Below are positions 48,800-61,697 of a DNA stretch of 64,000 nt, one piece after another. The notes beneath the pieces are model-generated. The model made no database searches and was not told the DNA's origin. It was given only the letters and a program-made list of their open reading frames with translations. Location: NCBI RefSeq assembly GCF_016808095.1, contig NC_068970.1:15048501-15112500 (forward strand). The letters are read 5' to 3'. Every line of letters begins with the position of its first letter. Position 1 is the first letter of the stretch. Both the position numbers and the translations under genes were made by a program. The DNA comes from Vigna angularis (lineage: Eukaryota > Streptophyta > Magnoliopsida > Fabales > Fabaceae).

Positions 48800-49885
48800 T
48801 TCCATTCCTATGTTTTCCTTAACACCCCCCATCTTTTGAAAATGTCTATTCTGTCCTTTCTGTTTTAGTATTAATTCAACTTCCATTGGTTTCTTGTTCT
48901 GGAAATTAAATTGGCTAAGAGTATTGTTGAAAATGTTACCTTAATTAAATTTTTTGTGATAGTTTTTTATTTTGTTGTAAAGGATTTAACCATATGTCGA
49001 GAGGTGTTATTGATTTTTTTTACTTATTTTTAGATTGCACAACAAAAGAGGTTCGGATAGAATAATATGAGATAATGATTTATATTCATCAAAGTTGTAC
49101 AATCATTCAATCTATAAGAAAGTTGCAACATTTAGAATCGTTGAATCCGTAGTTATAGTGGATTGATTTTTAGATTGTAAAATTCAAAAAGATATTTCGT
49201 TATAAAAATTTAGAATGCACAATTGAGAATTATAAATGCATAAGTTAATTCCAAAGAAGCTAGTTTAAAAAAATAATTATGAATTATAAACTTGATAGTT
49301 CAAAATATATTTTTATAAAAATATATTTCAAATTACATGACTTATAAATATTTTTAAATTATAAATTCATAAATATAATTAAAAATTCTGAATTAATATA
49401 GTATATATTTTTATATTATACTATATTTTTTTTTATAAAGTCCAAAATATTTTATAAATATTTTCGCGGACAACACCTTCAAAATAATATATTATAAATT
49501 TATGTCTCTTCAAGACTAAGACGGGTGTATTTAGGTCGATATCATTTCAGACTAGATAAACAAGATGTTATCAGAGTATAAAGTAATAATTCTTCATCGA
49601 CATGTAACATGTATGAGTCTTTACACTGTTATTATAATCTCACATCAATTTAACATAGTAAGAAAATTAATATTTCTTTCGTCTTACTACAGGTATGTAT
49701 ACAAAATACACTTTTTTTTTATTATATAATTTAGAAATGTACTACATTAACCATTTATATATTTGCTTCATACTATATGGAGATGAAAAAGAAACAAGAG
49801 GGTATAAGAATAATTAATCAAGGCCTTTACAAAAGCATATCATGAATTAAAAAAAAAATTATAACTTTGTTTTTATTTTAAAAAA
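48800..49885. other. AT-rich intergenic DNA, no gene seen
   Basis: Repeated weak phrases of the type AAATTTAGAAT/AATTCATAAAT but no gene. Confidence 0.45.
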
Positions 49886-50345
49886 AACTTATAATTAAGT
49901 AAGCTAGTGAACCAATCCGTTTAACACATTAACTCATGAACCAACTTGGCCCACCACTGGCTTTGAGCTGAGTTGGGTTTAAAAAAAATATAATTTTTTT
50001 ATGCAGGTTAGTTTTTAACTCGGCTCATTTAGAATCCGGCTCACCCGGGTTGTTGAACCCATGGTGATACAAAAATTATCAATATTAAAAACTTATTTGT
50101 TTGATTTTTGTGCTTGTTTTTGAATTACGTTTGGATTGTATGATATTTTTTTTATTTTGAATTATTTTTGAAGTTTAACATCATTTTAAAGTGAAATTTA
50201 TTTAGATTTGAATTAAAAATATATATAACTTTTTTTATTTTAAAAAACTTATAATTAAGTGAGATAGTGAGGCAACCCGTTTAACCCACCAACCCGTGGT
50301 GGGTCGGGCCAAGTTCGAATTTTTTCAGCTCGCTAATAAGTGAAC
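49886..50345. repeat. Direct repeat pair with AACCCGTGG/CCCACC-rich wording
   Basis: ACTTATAATTAAGTAAGCTAG (split as ACTTATAATTAAG, TAAGCTAG) followed by CCGTTTAAC at about 49888-49925 recurs as ACTTATAATTAAGTGAGATAG (split ACTTATAATTAAG, TGAGATAG) with CCGTTTAAC at about 50248-50285. Both are followed by AACYCRTG and GGCCCA/GGGTCGG wording. Such text is common in dispersed plant repeats; the family is not identified. Confidence 0.55.
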
Positions 50346-52906
50346 CGAGTTAGGTTGACTTACTAAGTAACTAACATGTGGTGGGTCGGATTAGATCGAA
50401 CTGGTTTACTGGTTTTAACAACTCTAAATCCAATACACCATAATCTTGGTGTTATACTCATTTCTTCCCACACCTCCATCATTTGGATAGTTACATTATT
50501 TTTCAAATACAAATATTATGTTGTATTATACATTTTAATAAATGTTTGTTAAACAATTATATTTCCATTATTTATATTGTGTTTTACTATAAACAAGTAT
50601 TTTTCTACAATTTATTTTGTTTCTTACTATGTTTCTTTAGCACCTTTTTTCTCTTTTTATGTTTTTTAACCTTTTTTATAAAATATATACATATTATACT
50701 AATTGTTATATTATTTCACTCTCATTACGTTTTTTTAATATTATATAATCAACACAATTAAATTATGGAAATTTTAAGTATAATTGTTTTTTTTCAAATT
50801 TAAATGAAACTTCTTTTTTAATTATTGTATAAGAACAATAGTATTATAATATTAAACTATTTTATATACAAAAAGAAAGGAGACTATTAATATTAAATTG
50901 TTCTATGTATAATATGATAGGTGTGACTTAATCAGTAATTATGAAATAATTCTTTAGTTTCATGTCTACAATATAATTTTTTTTTATCATAAGACAGCTT
51001 TAAATAATGCACTTTTATTTATTCATTCTACTAATTATAAATAATTTAAACGATTTATTGAACTAGTAGTTTAAACTATAAATTTATTAGTTGTTATACC
51101 TTAAAAAAAATGTATAAAAGAGTTATAAAATAGAATCTAAAATTGAATTTGAATTGACAGAGGACACGACTCAATCTAATTGAGAGTCCCTCAATTTAGT
51201 GAAATTAAAATGTTGAAAAAACATAAGGGATATTTGTTAATAAATTACATCTGTAGCTTATGAAGGATTGGAGTAAACAACTTTGATTATTTATTTACAT
51301 AGATAACAAAAAAATCATCATTAGATTCTTCTTATAAATTGGAATGAAAGGATAGACAAAAGGGGGAAGAGTGAGAAGGACAAGATCTATAAACATTGGA
51401 AAAATATTAGAACTTGGATCACTCTCTTAAGTCACTTATAAATAATACACATTCTAGATTAACCAGTAGTTGTATCAAATCTCATAATAACGACAATAAA
51501 CTCAAAGTGAAAAACAATACCTCTTAAGTTATAAAATTCATAGTATAATCAACATCAGCAACTTCAATTCAAGAAAAAAAGATGGACGAATCTTTCATGT
51601 TTAAGCTTTAATTTACTTCATCTGAATGTGAATGGATGAAGTCTAAAAACTAATATTCCATCTTCAAATAAATTATAACTTAGAAACAACACAAACATTA
51701 GAAAGCAGTTCATAATTTCAATAATTTGAGAATTTGACACTTTTGGAATTTCAGAATTTGTAAAATCAAATTTTAGAATATGATAAAATCGGATTTCAAA
51801 ATCTAAAACACATATTATAGAATTTCAGAATCCATCTCCCACGTATTATAGAATTCAGTTTTGACGGATTTCAAAATATAGCTTTCATATATTTAGGCCT
51901 CGTGAATTTCATATTCTAGACATTCTGGATTTCATAATCTGTCTTCTCCGAATTTCGTTTCATCATTTCAAATCCGGTTGTGCAAGAATAACCCACTACA
52001 CCCCAATCATCCAAAAATAATAATGTTTAAAACGCAAAAATCAAAATATTACCTCGTATAATCAATGAACTTAAAGATTAAACTTTGTTGAAAAAAAAGA
52101 AAACGATAGAAGTCAAGAGATGAATGCAAGACGAAAAAGAACAAAGAAGAGATGAAGTTGTGGTGTGCGACATAAAAGCTGGAGGAGAAAGTGAGAGGTG
52201 CATCTAAAAGAGAGGGGAAAAAAACAAGGAATTAGGATTTTAACCCTTGTAAAAATCAAAGATTCAGTTAAACAGTAAAAAGGATAATATGGGAAACTTG
52301 AAAAAGGTGGGAGTACAATAAGAAAACTTGGGAGTGAGAGAAGAAAGGCCTTTATATAATTATGATTTTGGATTTCAATATACGAATTTCATGTTTATTA
52401 AAAAATCTCACATCTATTAAAAATAATGTGAAATTATATTAAAAAGGTGGATGTGTGATAATGTGAGTTTAAAAATAAGAGAGTAAGAACCAAACAAAAT
52501 GGAAGATCAAAAGCCAAAAAAGTGAAAGTTTAAATAAAATGTAAGAAAGAGGAATAATATAGAAGAAGCTGAAGAAAGAACAACAATAGCTGAGATGGAG
52601 GAGGAATGAACAAAGGTACAAGAAGAAGAACAAAGAGGAAGAAATAGAATAATAGTCACATACTTGAAGATACCTGTGCTACTTACTATCCACTTAAGTC
52701 TCAATTTGTGGTCGTGTAGTATAAGTAGGTTTGAAAGTTCTTGTATTACACCCAAATATTTGCAGCTAATGTTGGTGTCTTCGAATTTTATTTTCTTTTT
52801 CTTTCAACTCCATGTTTGTATCAAGTGGGCAAAATATATAGAAAAATGATTATATGAAAACTTGTTTTTTCTTTATCTAGGCAATTCACAATTATGTTGT
52901 AATCAT

Positions 52907-52910
<4 letters not shown>
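50346..52910. other. AT-rich intergenic DNA, no gene supported
   Basis: About 51715-51970 carries many variants of TTTCAGAATC/ATTTCAAAAT, a degenerate short-motif tract. A purine-rich stretch is at 52110-52660. Frames of 60-92 codons have no known domain. Confidence 0.45.

Positions 52911-52913
<3 letters not shown>

Positions 52914-52960
<47 letters not shown>
52914..52960. repeat. (TA)n microsatellite
   Basis: About 47 bp of TA. Confidence 0.95.
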
Positions 52961-52964
<4 letters not shown>

Positions 52965-53291
52965 CACGTTCTATATTTTATTTTATCTTTAATTATATTT
53001 TAAACTTCAAAAATAAAATAAAAAGTGATAATATATAAAGGAGATACACATTTAATATTTTTAATTTATTCTTAATTATATTTTTAAAAAATGTATCATA
53101 TATTAAAAATAACTATAGTATAATCACTCACTATTTTTTTAACCACTATTATTAATATTTGGTTTCCTTAAAATAAATAGTGTCTCTCTTTTTCGTTAGC
53201 AATAAAATAATAATAATATTTAAACTAAATAAATAATATTTTGACAAATAACTGAATAGATGATTATAAACTAATTAAATAGATTATAATC

Positions 53292-53655
53292 AGTTGGAAG
53301 TCCCACTTAAGGTCAATTTATAATACATAAGTGGATGCAAATCTCATCTTATAAGACGATTTTGTAGGATTGAGTTAGGCTTAAAGTTCACTTCTTAACA
53401 TGGTATCAGAACTATGGTTAGAGTCTATCCTAGCGATATTTGTTATTTGTTGGGTATCTTGTTTCACCCGTTATCGGACTGTTATCGAACCACCCATTAG
53501 TGTCTAGTCTCACGTCGAGATGATATCTATACCTCGGCATGAAGGAGTGTATTGACTAGAAATAAACCTAATTTATAATATATAGATGAATGCAAACCTC
53601 ACCTTATAAGTCCATTTTGTAGAATTAAATTAAGTTTAAAGTCCACCTCTTAACA
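53292..53655 (+). mobile_element. TRIM-type miniature LTR retrotransposon
   Basis: About 364 bp. The 5' LTR is 53292-53400 and ends CTTCTTAACA. It is followed at once by TGGTATCAGA, the initiator-tRNA-Met primer site. The internal part is about 147 bp, with a purine-rich ATGAAGGAG just before the 3' LTR at 53548-53655, which also ends CTCTTAACA. The two LTRs share TTTATAATAYATARRTG, TGCAAAYCTCAYCTTATAAG and TAAAGTYCAC. It has no coding capacity. LTR divergence is high and the start of the 5' LTR has a short deletion, so the copy is old. The target duplication is not recognisable. Confidence 0.8.
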
Positions 53656-54439
53656 TTAATATGTCAATATTTGATATAATATAATCATATATTTACTATT
53701 TAATACACTATGACGATTTGTTAGGTATCCTCTAACACATAAAAAATGGGTCTCTTCTTACTTAGGTTCTACTACTTTTAAGTTAATTTCTTTTACTGTT
53801 TCATAAAACTACATATTTAAAATAATTTCAAATATTACTATAATTAGTTATTTAAAATTAATTTTACTAAAATTACCTTTATTCAACTCTATGCTAAGTT
53901 GTGTGTACTTCGTTAGTTCTAAATTTATTGATATGGTTGGCCATTTTTAAATTATAAAATCAATATGTTTTACAAATTTTAATGTAGTTAATTTTTTCAT
54001 TAAAATAAGTAGATTTATTCTTTTCGAGATGAATGCTACCATTTTAACAATAAACTATATTGTAATAATTTATATCAAATAAGGTACTTCCAAATAAATA
54101 TATCCATATCTTAACTTTGTAATTTTTTTTAATCTATATACAGTAAGCTTAAATTACATGTCGTTTACTACATAAAAATAAATAAAACCAATAATTTTAT
54201 TTAATTGTTGTGTAAAATTAAAAGGTGGAACCAAATTTTAAATTAATGAAGTAGCCATAACAAAAACAAATTATCATATTAATAGATATAATGACCATAA
54301 ATTATTTTAATATTTATAAAATAATACATGTAAATGACAGCTCTAAACATTATATTAATATACATACTATATAAATACGAAATGATAATTTTATCCAACA
54401 TTGAAATAAAATCTAAATAATTTTTAAGTTAATCCAAAA
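53656..54439. other. AT-rich intergenic DNA, no gene seen
   Basis: No supported frame or repeat. Confidence 0.5.
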
Positions 54440-55675
54440 TATTCATCTTAAAACTTAAACACCAAATAAAAAAACACAATTTAAAATTATAAAATAAAAA
54501 TTATTGTATGGTATGACTGTTTCGTCAGCCATATATCAGACAATCAACTTTCATTTTGATTTGTGAGTGAGTCATCGTCACGATTGGACAATAAAAAAAA
54601 AAGTGAACCAATCAGTCATGAATAAGAACAATTAACTTTAATACTAACAAAAGTTAGAGATAAAATATAATTACCCACAATAAAATAGTATTTAAGCTCA
54701 TATTTATCAAAAATCAACTCAAAAATTTATAAATATGAAATAAGAAAGAGAGTTATTTGAATTGATTACACCATTAATACTTGAACTACCTGTATTCAAT
54801 TGACTTTCAAATCTTAAATAACTCACTTAATGTTTATAAATTGTTGACCTAGATCCCATTTCTCAAAATAATTATTATCCCATATTAAATTAAATTATTG
54901 ATTTAACAAGACTCAAAAAGGAGAACAAAATCACCAAATTGGATATATTTTCCCAACTCCATTTTTGTTTTAATTGTGTCGAGCCATCTTTTTTATTTGA
55001 GTTAAAGTGTTAAACACTAAATATTCATCGAAAAACTTAAACACTAATAAGAAAACACAATTAAAAATTATCTTAAACTCAAAACACAATTTAAAACCAA
55101 AAAATAAAAAAATTTGTATTGTGTGACGATTCCATCAATTACATATCATATAGCCAATGTTCATTTGGATTTGTGAATGATCCATCATTAGGATAAGACT
55201 GTAAAAAAAAGTGAACAAGTGGATCATGAATAAAAACAATTAACATTAATCTTGACTAACTTGGAGATAAAGTGTAATTACTCACAGTTAGACTGTATTT
55301 AAGTCAATGTTAATCAAAAATTCACTTCAAAATTTATAAACACAGTGTTAAGATAAGAAAATAAATTATTTGAATGGATTACACCATTAATACTGGTAAT
55401 GTGAATTAACTTTAGACTTTTTGAACAATTTTAACAAGCAATTAAGAAATAATTTAGACTATAAGATAATTTTCACACTTAAATAACTTCCATTAAAATT
55501 AAGGTTAGATTGCTAACCTCCATCATTCACACAAAACAATTATTATCTACCATCAAATTATTAATTTAACGAGATTCGAAAAAGATAATAAAATCAACCC
55601 AGTGGTATATATTTTTCCAACTCCATTTTTGTTTTAATTGTGTTGAGCCATTTTTTTTTTTGAGTTAAAGTGTTA
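54440..55675. repeat. Diverged ~600-bp tandem duplication
   Basis: Copy 1 is about 54440-55020 and copy 2 about 55021-55675. Shared landmarks in the same order are AACTTAAACACYAA, GATTTGTGARTGA, AAAAAAGTGAACMA, TGGATTACACCATTAATACT (copy 1 has TTGATTACACC), AACTCCATTTTTGTTTTAAT and TTTGAGTTAAAGTGTTAA. No coding frame is seen in either copy. Confidence 0.85.
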
Positions 55676-58600
55676 ATTTTTTACCAACGGATAAGTCGTA
55701 TTTTTAGTAATTTGATTGGTACCCAGTTAAATTTTTTTAACTGAATTAATATTTGACAAGTCAAACAGACTCAGAAACTTGGACTCTGGAAAATGATTCA
55801 AAAGAAAATACGCATATTTAAAAAGAAATAGCTTTTAATATTGAGAAACGAAAACGAGTATTTATTACTTTTATAGAAAAAAAAAAGAAGGTACTGTGAG
55901 CAGCGTCCTCTGTTTAAACTGTAATGTACTTGTGGCTGAGGGAAGGATGGAGGCAGAGGGCACTAGTAATTGCGAGAAATAAAAGGGGAAATGAAATAAA
56001 ATAAAATAATAGGAATAGCATGGCATGCACATTGAATTTTCTACTTTATCGGTTTCTACACAATAGATTGAGAACAAGAGATTTGAAAGATCCTCAAATC
56101 CCCACAAAACACACCAACAAACACCTCTTACCAGGCTTTTTCAGACACTGCCTTTTCTTCCTTCCTCCTTCTTTACACTCATCAACACATCCATCACATC
56201 CATCCATGCACATTCTCAAACATCTTTTTTTTTTTTTTTTAATTATATTTGTTCAATCTATGCTATGTCCTCTATATTATTATCTTCTCTCTCTTATTTC
56301 ACCAATAATTATAAGTTATTTTTCTTAATTTAATAAATGGTAACTGAAATAGATACAAAATTTTGGACATGTAATTTTACTTTTTCAAAGAACAACAATT
56401 ATATTGGAAAAAAGTTGTGTCTCTCTTGGAGTAATTTAATTAATCGATACATATATATATATATATACACGTATATATAAATGAAAAGTGAATTAATGTT
56501 ATAACTAAACTAACTATTTAATGTTGATGAATTTGTGAAATGAACTTTTAAACAGAATCATAATGGTATATTACTTTAAATAATAGGTAATTTAACCTTT
56601 TTTATTATTATTTAAAGATAGTTAGGTAAGTGTGATTATACATCCCTTGAACTAAACACTATCATTTATGCATTTATTTGTACCTAGTTTTCTTTTTAAC
56701 AAAATAATTAAACACAAAATAAACTTAATTTGTTTTCACTTCTGTTTTCCTTTTGCTTTCATTTTAATCTTTTCTTACCTCTTTTAGTTCCACTTCTTCA
56801 CGTATCCACACCTTTCATTATTTATGCTTTTTATCTAAACTTAGGATTTGGTATTTAAGCCTTTCTTGGTATAGGGTACACATGTATATGTGAAAAAAAA
56901 ACAATAATAATAAATTGGAAAATGTACTTTTAACTCTTTAATTTAAGAGAAAATAATAAAAATAACCAAATATAAATTACAGAACAACTTTCTCTATTTT
57001 AATAAAAAAAATGGCGTGTTTATTTAAATGACAAAATTTATTTATCTTTTATAAAGGAAAAGAATCCACAGAAAAATAAATTAGCTTTCAAATATTAGGG
57101 TGGAATTAATTAATTTTAACGTGTTGCAAAATATTATTATTTTTTAAAATAAAATAAAAGATGTGAAATAATTTTTAAATGATTTAGCTACGGATAATTT
57201 AGTTTTTTTTCTCTTAAATATACGTTTGTATTAATGTCAAGTGAATGTCATATTAAAATGGGCTTAGTGGATTCTAATAAATCTCCTTAATATTAAATGT
57301 TAATAAAATTAGCTTAGCAAACTTTAAGTCATACCTAACTAATTTATTTTTAATAAGTGAAAAATTTATGTTAATGTGAGACTAACACATATTAAGTCGA
57401 TATTAACTAAAAAATAATATTAATATAATTTTAATGGATCCAAATTTTATTTATTTATAATATGTATATTTATTTAAGTTATTATTAACAAAATTAACAT
57501 TGTTTTTTACTTCACTATTTATTTAAGTTAGTAAAAATTATACTGAAGCTTATTTAACACTGTATTACATGTTTTGAATTTGTGTGTTTTTATGATAACA
57601 AATAAAAATAATAGATTAATTTTAATCTAAAAATACGTATTTAAATATGATAAATCTGTAATATTCAATTTTTTTCTCCCATTTTTTATATAAATTTGTA
57701 TGAATTGTTTCCTTCAGCTACATTCATCTCTTTTATTTATATTTTTTTTTTCTGATCTTCTTCATTGACTCTTTATACCCTTGTCTTGATTACTTTTGAT
57801 TTAATTTTTGTGGAGGTTGAAAGAAGGTAAATTTTGTTCACGAGCATAGAAGATTTTCTCCGGTACATACGCGTACGGTACATTCAGAGCAGTTTAGAAG
57901 AGATGAATTAAGAGCATAGATAATTTAGATGGTGAGATAGCAGTAGGGTTGTGCTTTCCGAAACTGAAAAAAACTGGAATAAGATGAGATTTATATTGAT
58001 TGATTGATCTGGAAGAGTGAAAAATGAAGATGAAAATATAAAAGGGTGATGGTGGTGACGTTTCATTGAGTTTAAAAAAGATGGATAAACAAAAGAGTAT
58101 AAAGGTTTGTCTTAAGTACAGTTGGTGTCATGTGTCATGCATGCTTAGTTAGGAGTGAAAGGTGAAGAGACTAGACCTTGCAAGAGATTAATTAAGTAGC
58201 TTTCTGCTCATTTTTACTGCCAAATGTGCCCACTGCCTCTAAACTTCTGAACTCTGTACTCTCTCTATTCAGGTTTAATATTGCTCACAAGCCCCTAATC
58301 TCACTCTACTCCACTAGCCTCCTCACTACACTTTTCTCCCTCTACTTAATTCTGCATTTGGTACAAATAATTCCAACTTTATACCAACTTTTCGCCACCT
58401 ACCTCCTACCCTTCCTTCATCTTTCTCTCCCCCTCTCTAACATTCAATTAAATCGTCAATCTCTTTTCTTCTTCTGCATTTCCACTTCCTATTCAATTTA
58501 CTTCCTTCTCCTCTTCTAATTCCACCCTTCTACCTCAACAATTTCACATTCCTTATTTTATTATTTGTATATGCCTTGTAAATTTCCTTTAATATTAAAA

Positions 58601-61377
58601 AAGCTGGGTTGTTGACATTTCTTTCAACCATTAATGCAACATACATTTTCTGAATGTAAAGAAAAAAATTGTTTCGATTTTTTCTTGTCCGTATAACAAA
58701 ACTTATGAATATATATTTATATATATATTGGTCCTTCATTTCACTTTTTTTAGGTTCTTTTTCACAAACACAATGATTACCTAAACATATATAGTATACC
58801 TTAATATTTATATGAATCGAAATTACAATGTACCTCAATTATTCAAAGGATGGGATTTTTCCCGGATAGTACTGTTTATAAAAAATATATATATGATCCT
58901 TTTTATTTAAAAGAAACATGTATGGTTCGGATTCAGTCTTTGAATAGTCAAAGATATTACCTCTAGTCATATCTTTGAATTATGACCTTTATTATGTCCA
59001 ATTTACATGTGACGAAAATTTGGTTCATAATTCTAACTTGATTTTCCTTCTTTTTTAAAAGCATAAATTGAAATAAAATTAAAATTATTTTCAAAACTTT
59101 TTTAAATAAACTATTGAAATAAATAAGGAAACAGTAATTAAATAGTTAATAGATAATTTCAATGTTAATGATTTTTTTTTTGTTTTCAAAGATTTAACCA
59201 TTATTCATATTAATAATTAATATTATCAATTAAAATTTAATTTAAATATAATTTAATAAATAAAGTTACGTTAACCATTATTGATATTAATGTTTTTTGA
59301 AAAACAGAAACTGAAGTGAAAAGTAAGAATTGAGATATATTTAGTAATGTGGGAAAAATTTCCAAAGAAAGGGTGGGTTTTTACTATAGTTATTGCATTT
59401 TTATAGAAAAATGTTTCGAGGTTTTGCTCTCCCATCCCTTGGCTGCTTTAGTAATGTCGTATGATGAAGAGGCAACAAGAATGACTTCTAACTCAATGGA
59501 AAGTTGGGAACAGCCCAAATGTTGACAAAACATGCAAGTACAATTTCAACTTGACTACCTATTGCCACCAGTTATCAGTTATCACCGCGAGTACTAACAG
59601 TCAGATTCCAAATAATAGTAAAAGGAATAAACAAGTGGAGCTATATACCAATAACACACTTCTTCAACATTAAGCCCACTGCCATTTCAATTATCATCTT
59701 TTTTTCTTCCAAACAATACCTCCTTCCAAGATTTTACTCATTTTTTGCTGCACACACTGTTGATATCGACGTGTCTTCCGTTTTCATTTGGTTCTTCTGC
59801 AGTTTCCAGTCGGAGGAGATAAGGAAAAGACGCAGTTTTATGATTCAATAAGTAACCAAAAAGTTAAACCAGTGTGCATGTGTGGCTTTAACGTTGTTTT
59901 ATATTAAGAAAATACTTCTTCTGCTATTAAAGCGAGACAACTTTCATATCCTCCTTTGATTTTTGAAAAAAGAATTGTTGTTTCCCTCTCAATATGTTTG
60001 ATATTGCTTCCTGTTTGAAAAGTTGTTTACAAAGATATCTTCTACTTTTAAGATAATCATGAAAGAAATATAAAAGAGAGAAAAGTTTGGAATAAATTAC
60101 ATTATGTAATGAACAAAACTGGGTAGAATATTGTTTTTTATTTTATTTTTTATAAAAAAGACTAACTGTTCTGGTGGATTTGAATATATGGAATCATCTT
60201 AATGATATCTGATTGTAAGGGGCGAATAAAGTTCTCAACTTCCCTGTTAGGAACACATTTAATAATCTTGCACATAGAAAGCACTTGACCCTTGCCATAT
60301 ACAATGGATGATGACACGGTTGTCTTTTTTGGGATGAGGGAATCCCACAGGGCTTACATGAGCATGGATGGCGACGCTTCTGATCGGATCTTTCTCAGAT
60401 CAATGGATCAAGTTAGGAGTTAACAACCATCAATTTCACCAAATTTTCAAATAGCTAGATCTTATATATATATATAGCACCAAAATTATGCATACATATA
60501 CAATTTACACAATTTTTTTCCCTATATATTTCATTCCATTACACTATCTATTTCACTCACATTTTACTTTATTGTTTTGTTTTATTTTGTATAAAGATGC
60601 AAGGCAGAACTGGTTTGGGGGCTTTGATGTGAAATTGAAATCACTTACATGACAAGATTCTAACTCAATTAGCTAACATAAGTCAAAAGAAATAGAAATA
60701 TAGGAAAGGACAAAGGTGGTAAGTAGCAAGAGGAAAGTCTGCTCGCTGAGATGTTTTTTTTACTGACTTAAATGCGTATCAGTCTGTGTAAGGCCAGCGA
60801 GAGGGAGTTGTCAAATCACCAAAAGTAAACTTGTTTATCTCTTTTTCATAAATAATAGTAATAACAATAATGATGTTATTATTATTATTATTATTATGGA
60901 GTTTCTCTAGTTTCACTGGCTGTAGCTTGAATCACGCTTTGAGTGAGGAGCCCTAAGGAAGCGGAAGAGGAAGAGAAAGCGAGAAATAAGTGTTAGGGTT
61001 CACTGGGTGGTGGAGTAGTGGGGTTTCATTCTCCTTTGTTCGGAAATTTAGGAAAATTGATTTTAAAATGAAAGTGTTTTTTTTGAGAACGCACCACAAG
61101 ACAAGACCCTCTTTAACTATTGAAAACAACAGGTGAGTGTGTGAAAGCTATATCACTCCATGCACACGTCCCTTTCTGGCTCCTCTCCCCCACATCTGCC
61201 GCTTCTCTCTCTCTCTCTCTTACACACATACACATCGAAATGCCAACCACATATGTTCCCATGTTAATTATATAATAACTTCACCATGTTCATGTACAAA
61301 CAAACTAAGCCCTCTTCCCTGTACACAGATCATGATGATGATGATGAATGTGTGAATATCTCATGAATGCATACATG
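55676..61377. other. Long upstream intergenic region of the YABBY gene
   Basis: AT-rich with no supported gene. Islands of mixed composition at about 57840-58140, 59400-59830, 60230-60420 and 60900-61080 could be distal control DNA. CT-rich stretches are at 56150-56230 and 58240-58540, a short (TA)n at 56448-56466 and (ATT)n at 60876-60896. Short frames such as 58226-58519 arise from pyrimidine-rich DNA. Confidence 0.45.
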
Positions 61378-61697
61378 ATACATGCATGCATGCATGGATA
61401 GCATCCATGGGAAGCTCTTGTGTGCTCTATAAACAAGAGCAATAAACAGAGAAAGAGAAGGGGTGAATTCTGTGCCTTTCCCTCTCGTAGTATATATCTA
61501 TCAACCAGACCAGACCAAATAGATCAGCCTCTTTCCCTCTCACTCTTTCTCTGTCTCTCTGCACCTTTCTTTCACAACTCATAATCAAAAAAAGCATATC
61601 CAAGGTGTGGTGGTTAAGCTGTCCATCTATCAATCAATCAATCAAGAGACCAATCATCAACCGAATATAAGAGAACGAAAAAAGGGGGCTACCCAAA
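61378..61697 (+). promoter_or_regulatory. Core promoter and 5' leader of the YABBY gene
   Basis: A TATAAAC box is at 61428-61434, predicting start near 61460 and a ~235-nt CT-rich leader. Just upstream, at 61381-61396, CATGCATGCATGCATG holds overlapping RY motifs, the type bound by B3-domain factors. A further CT run is at 61204-61219. Confidence 0.5.
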
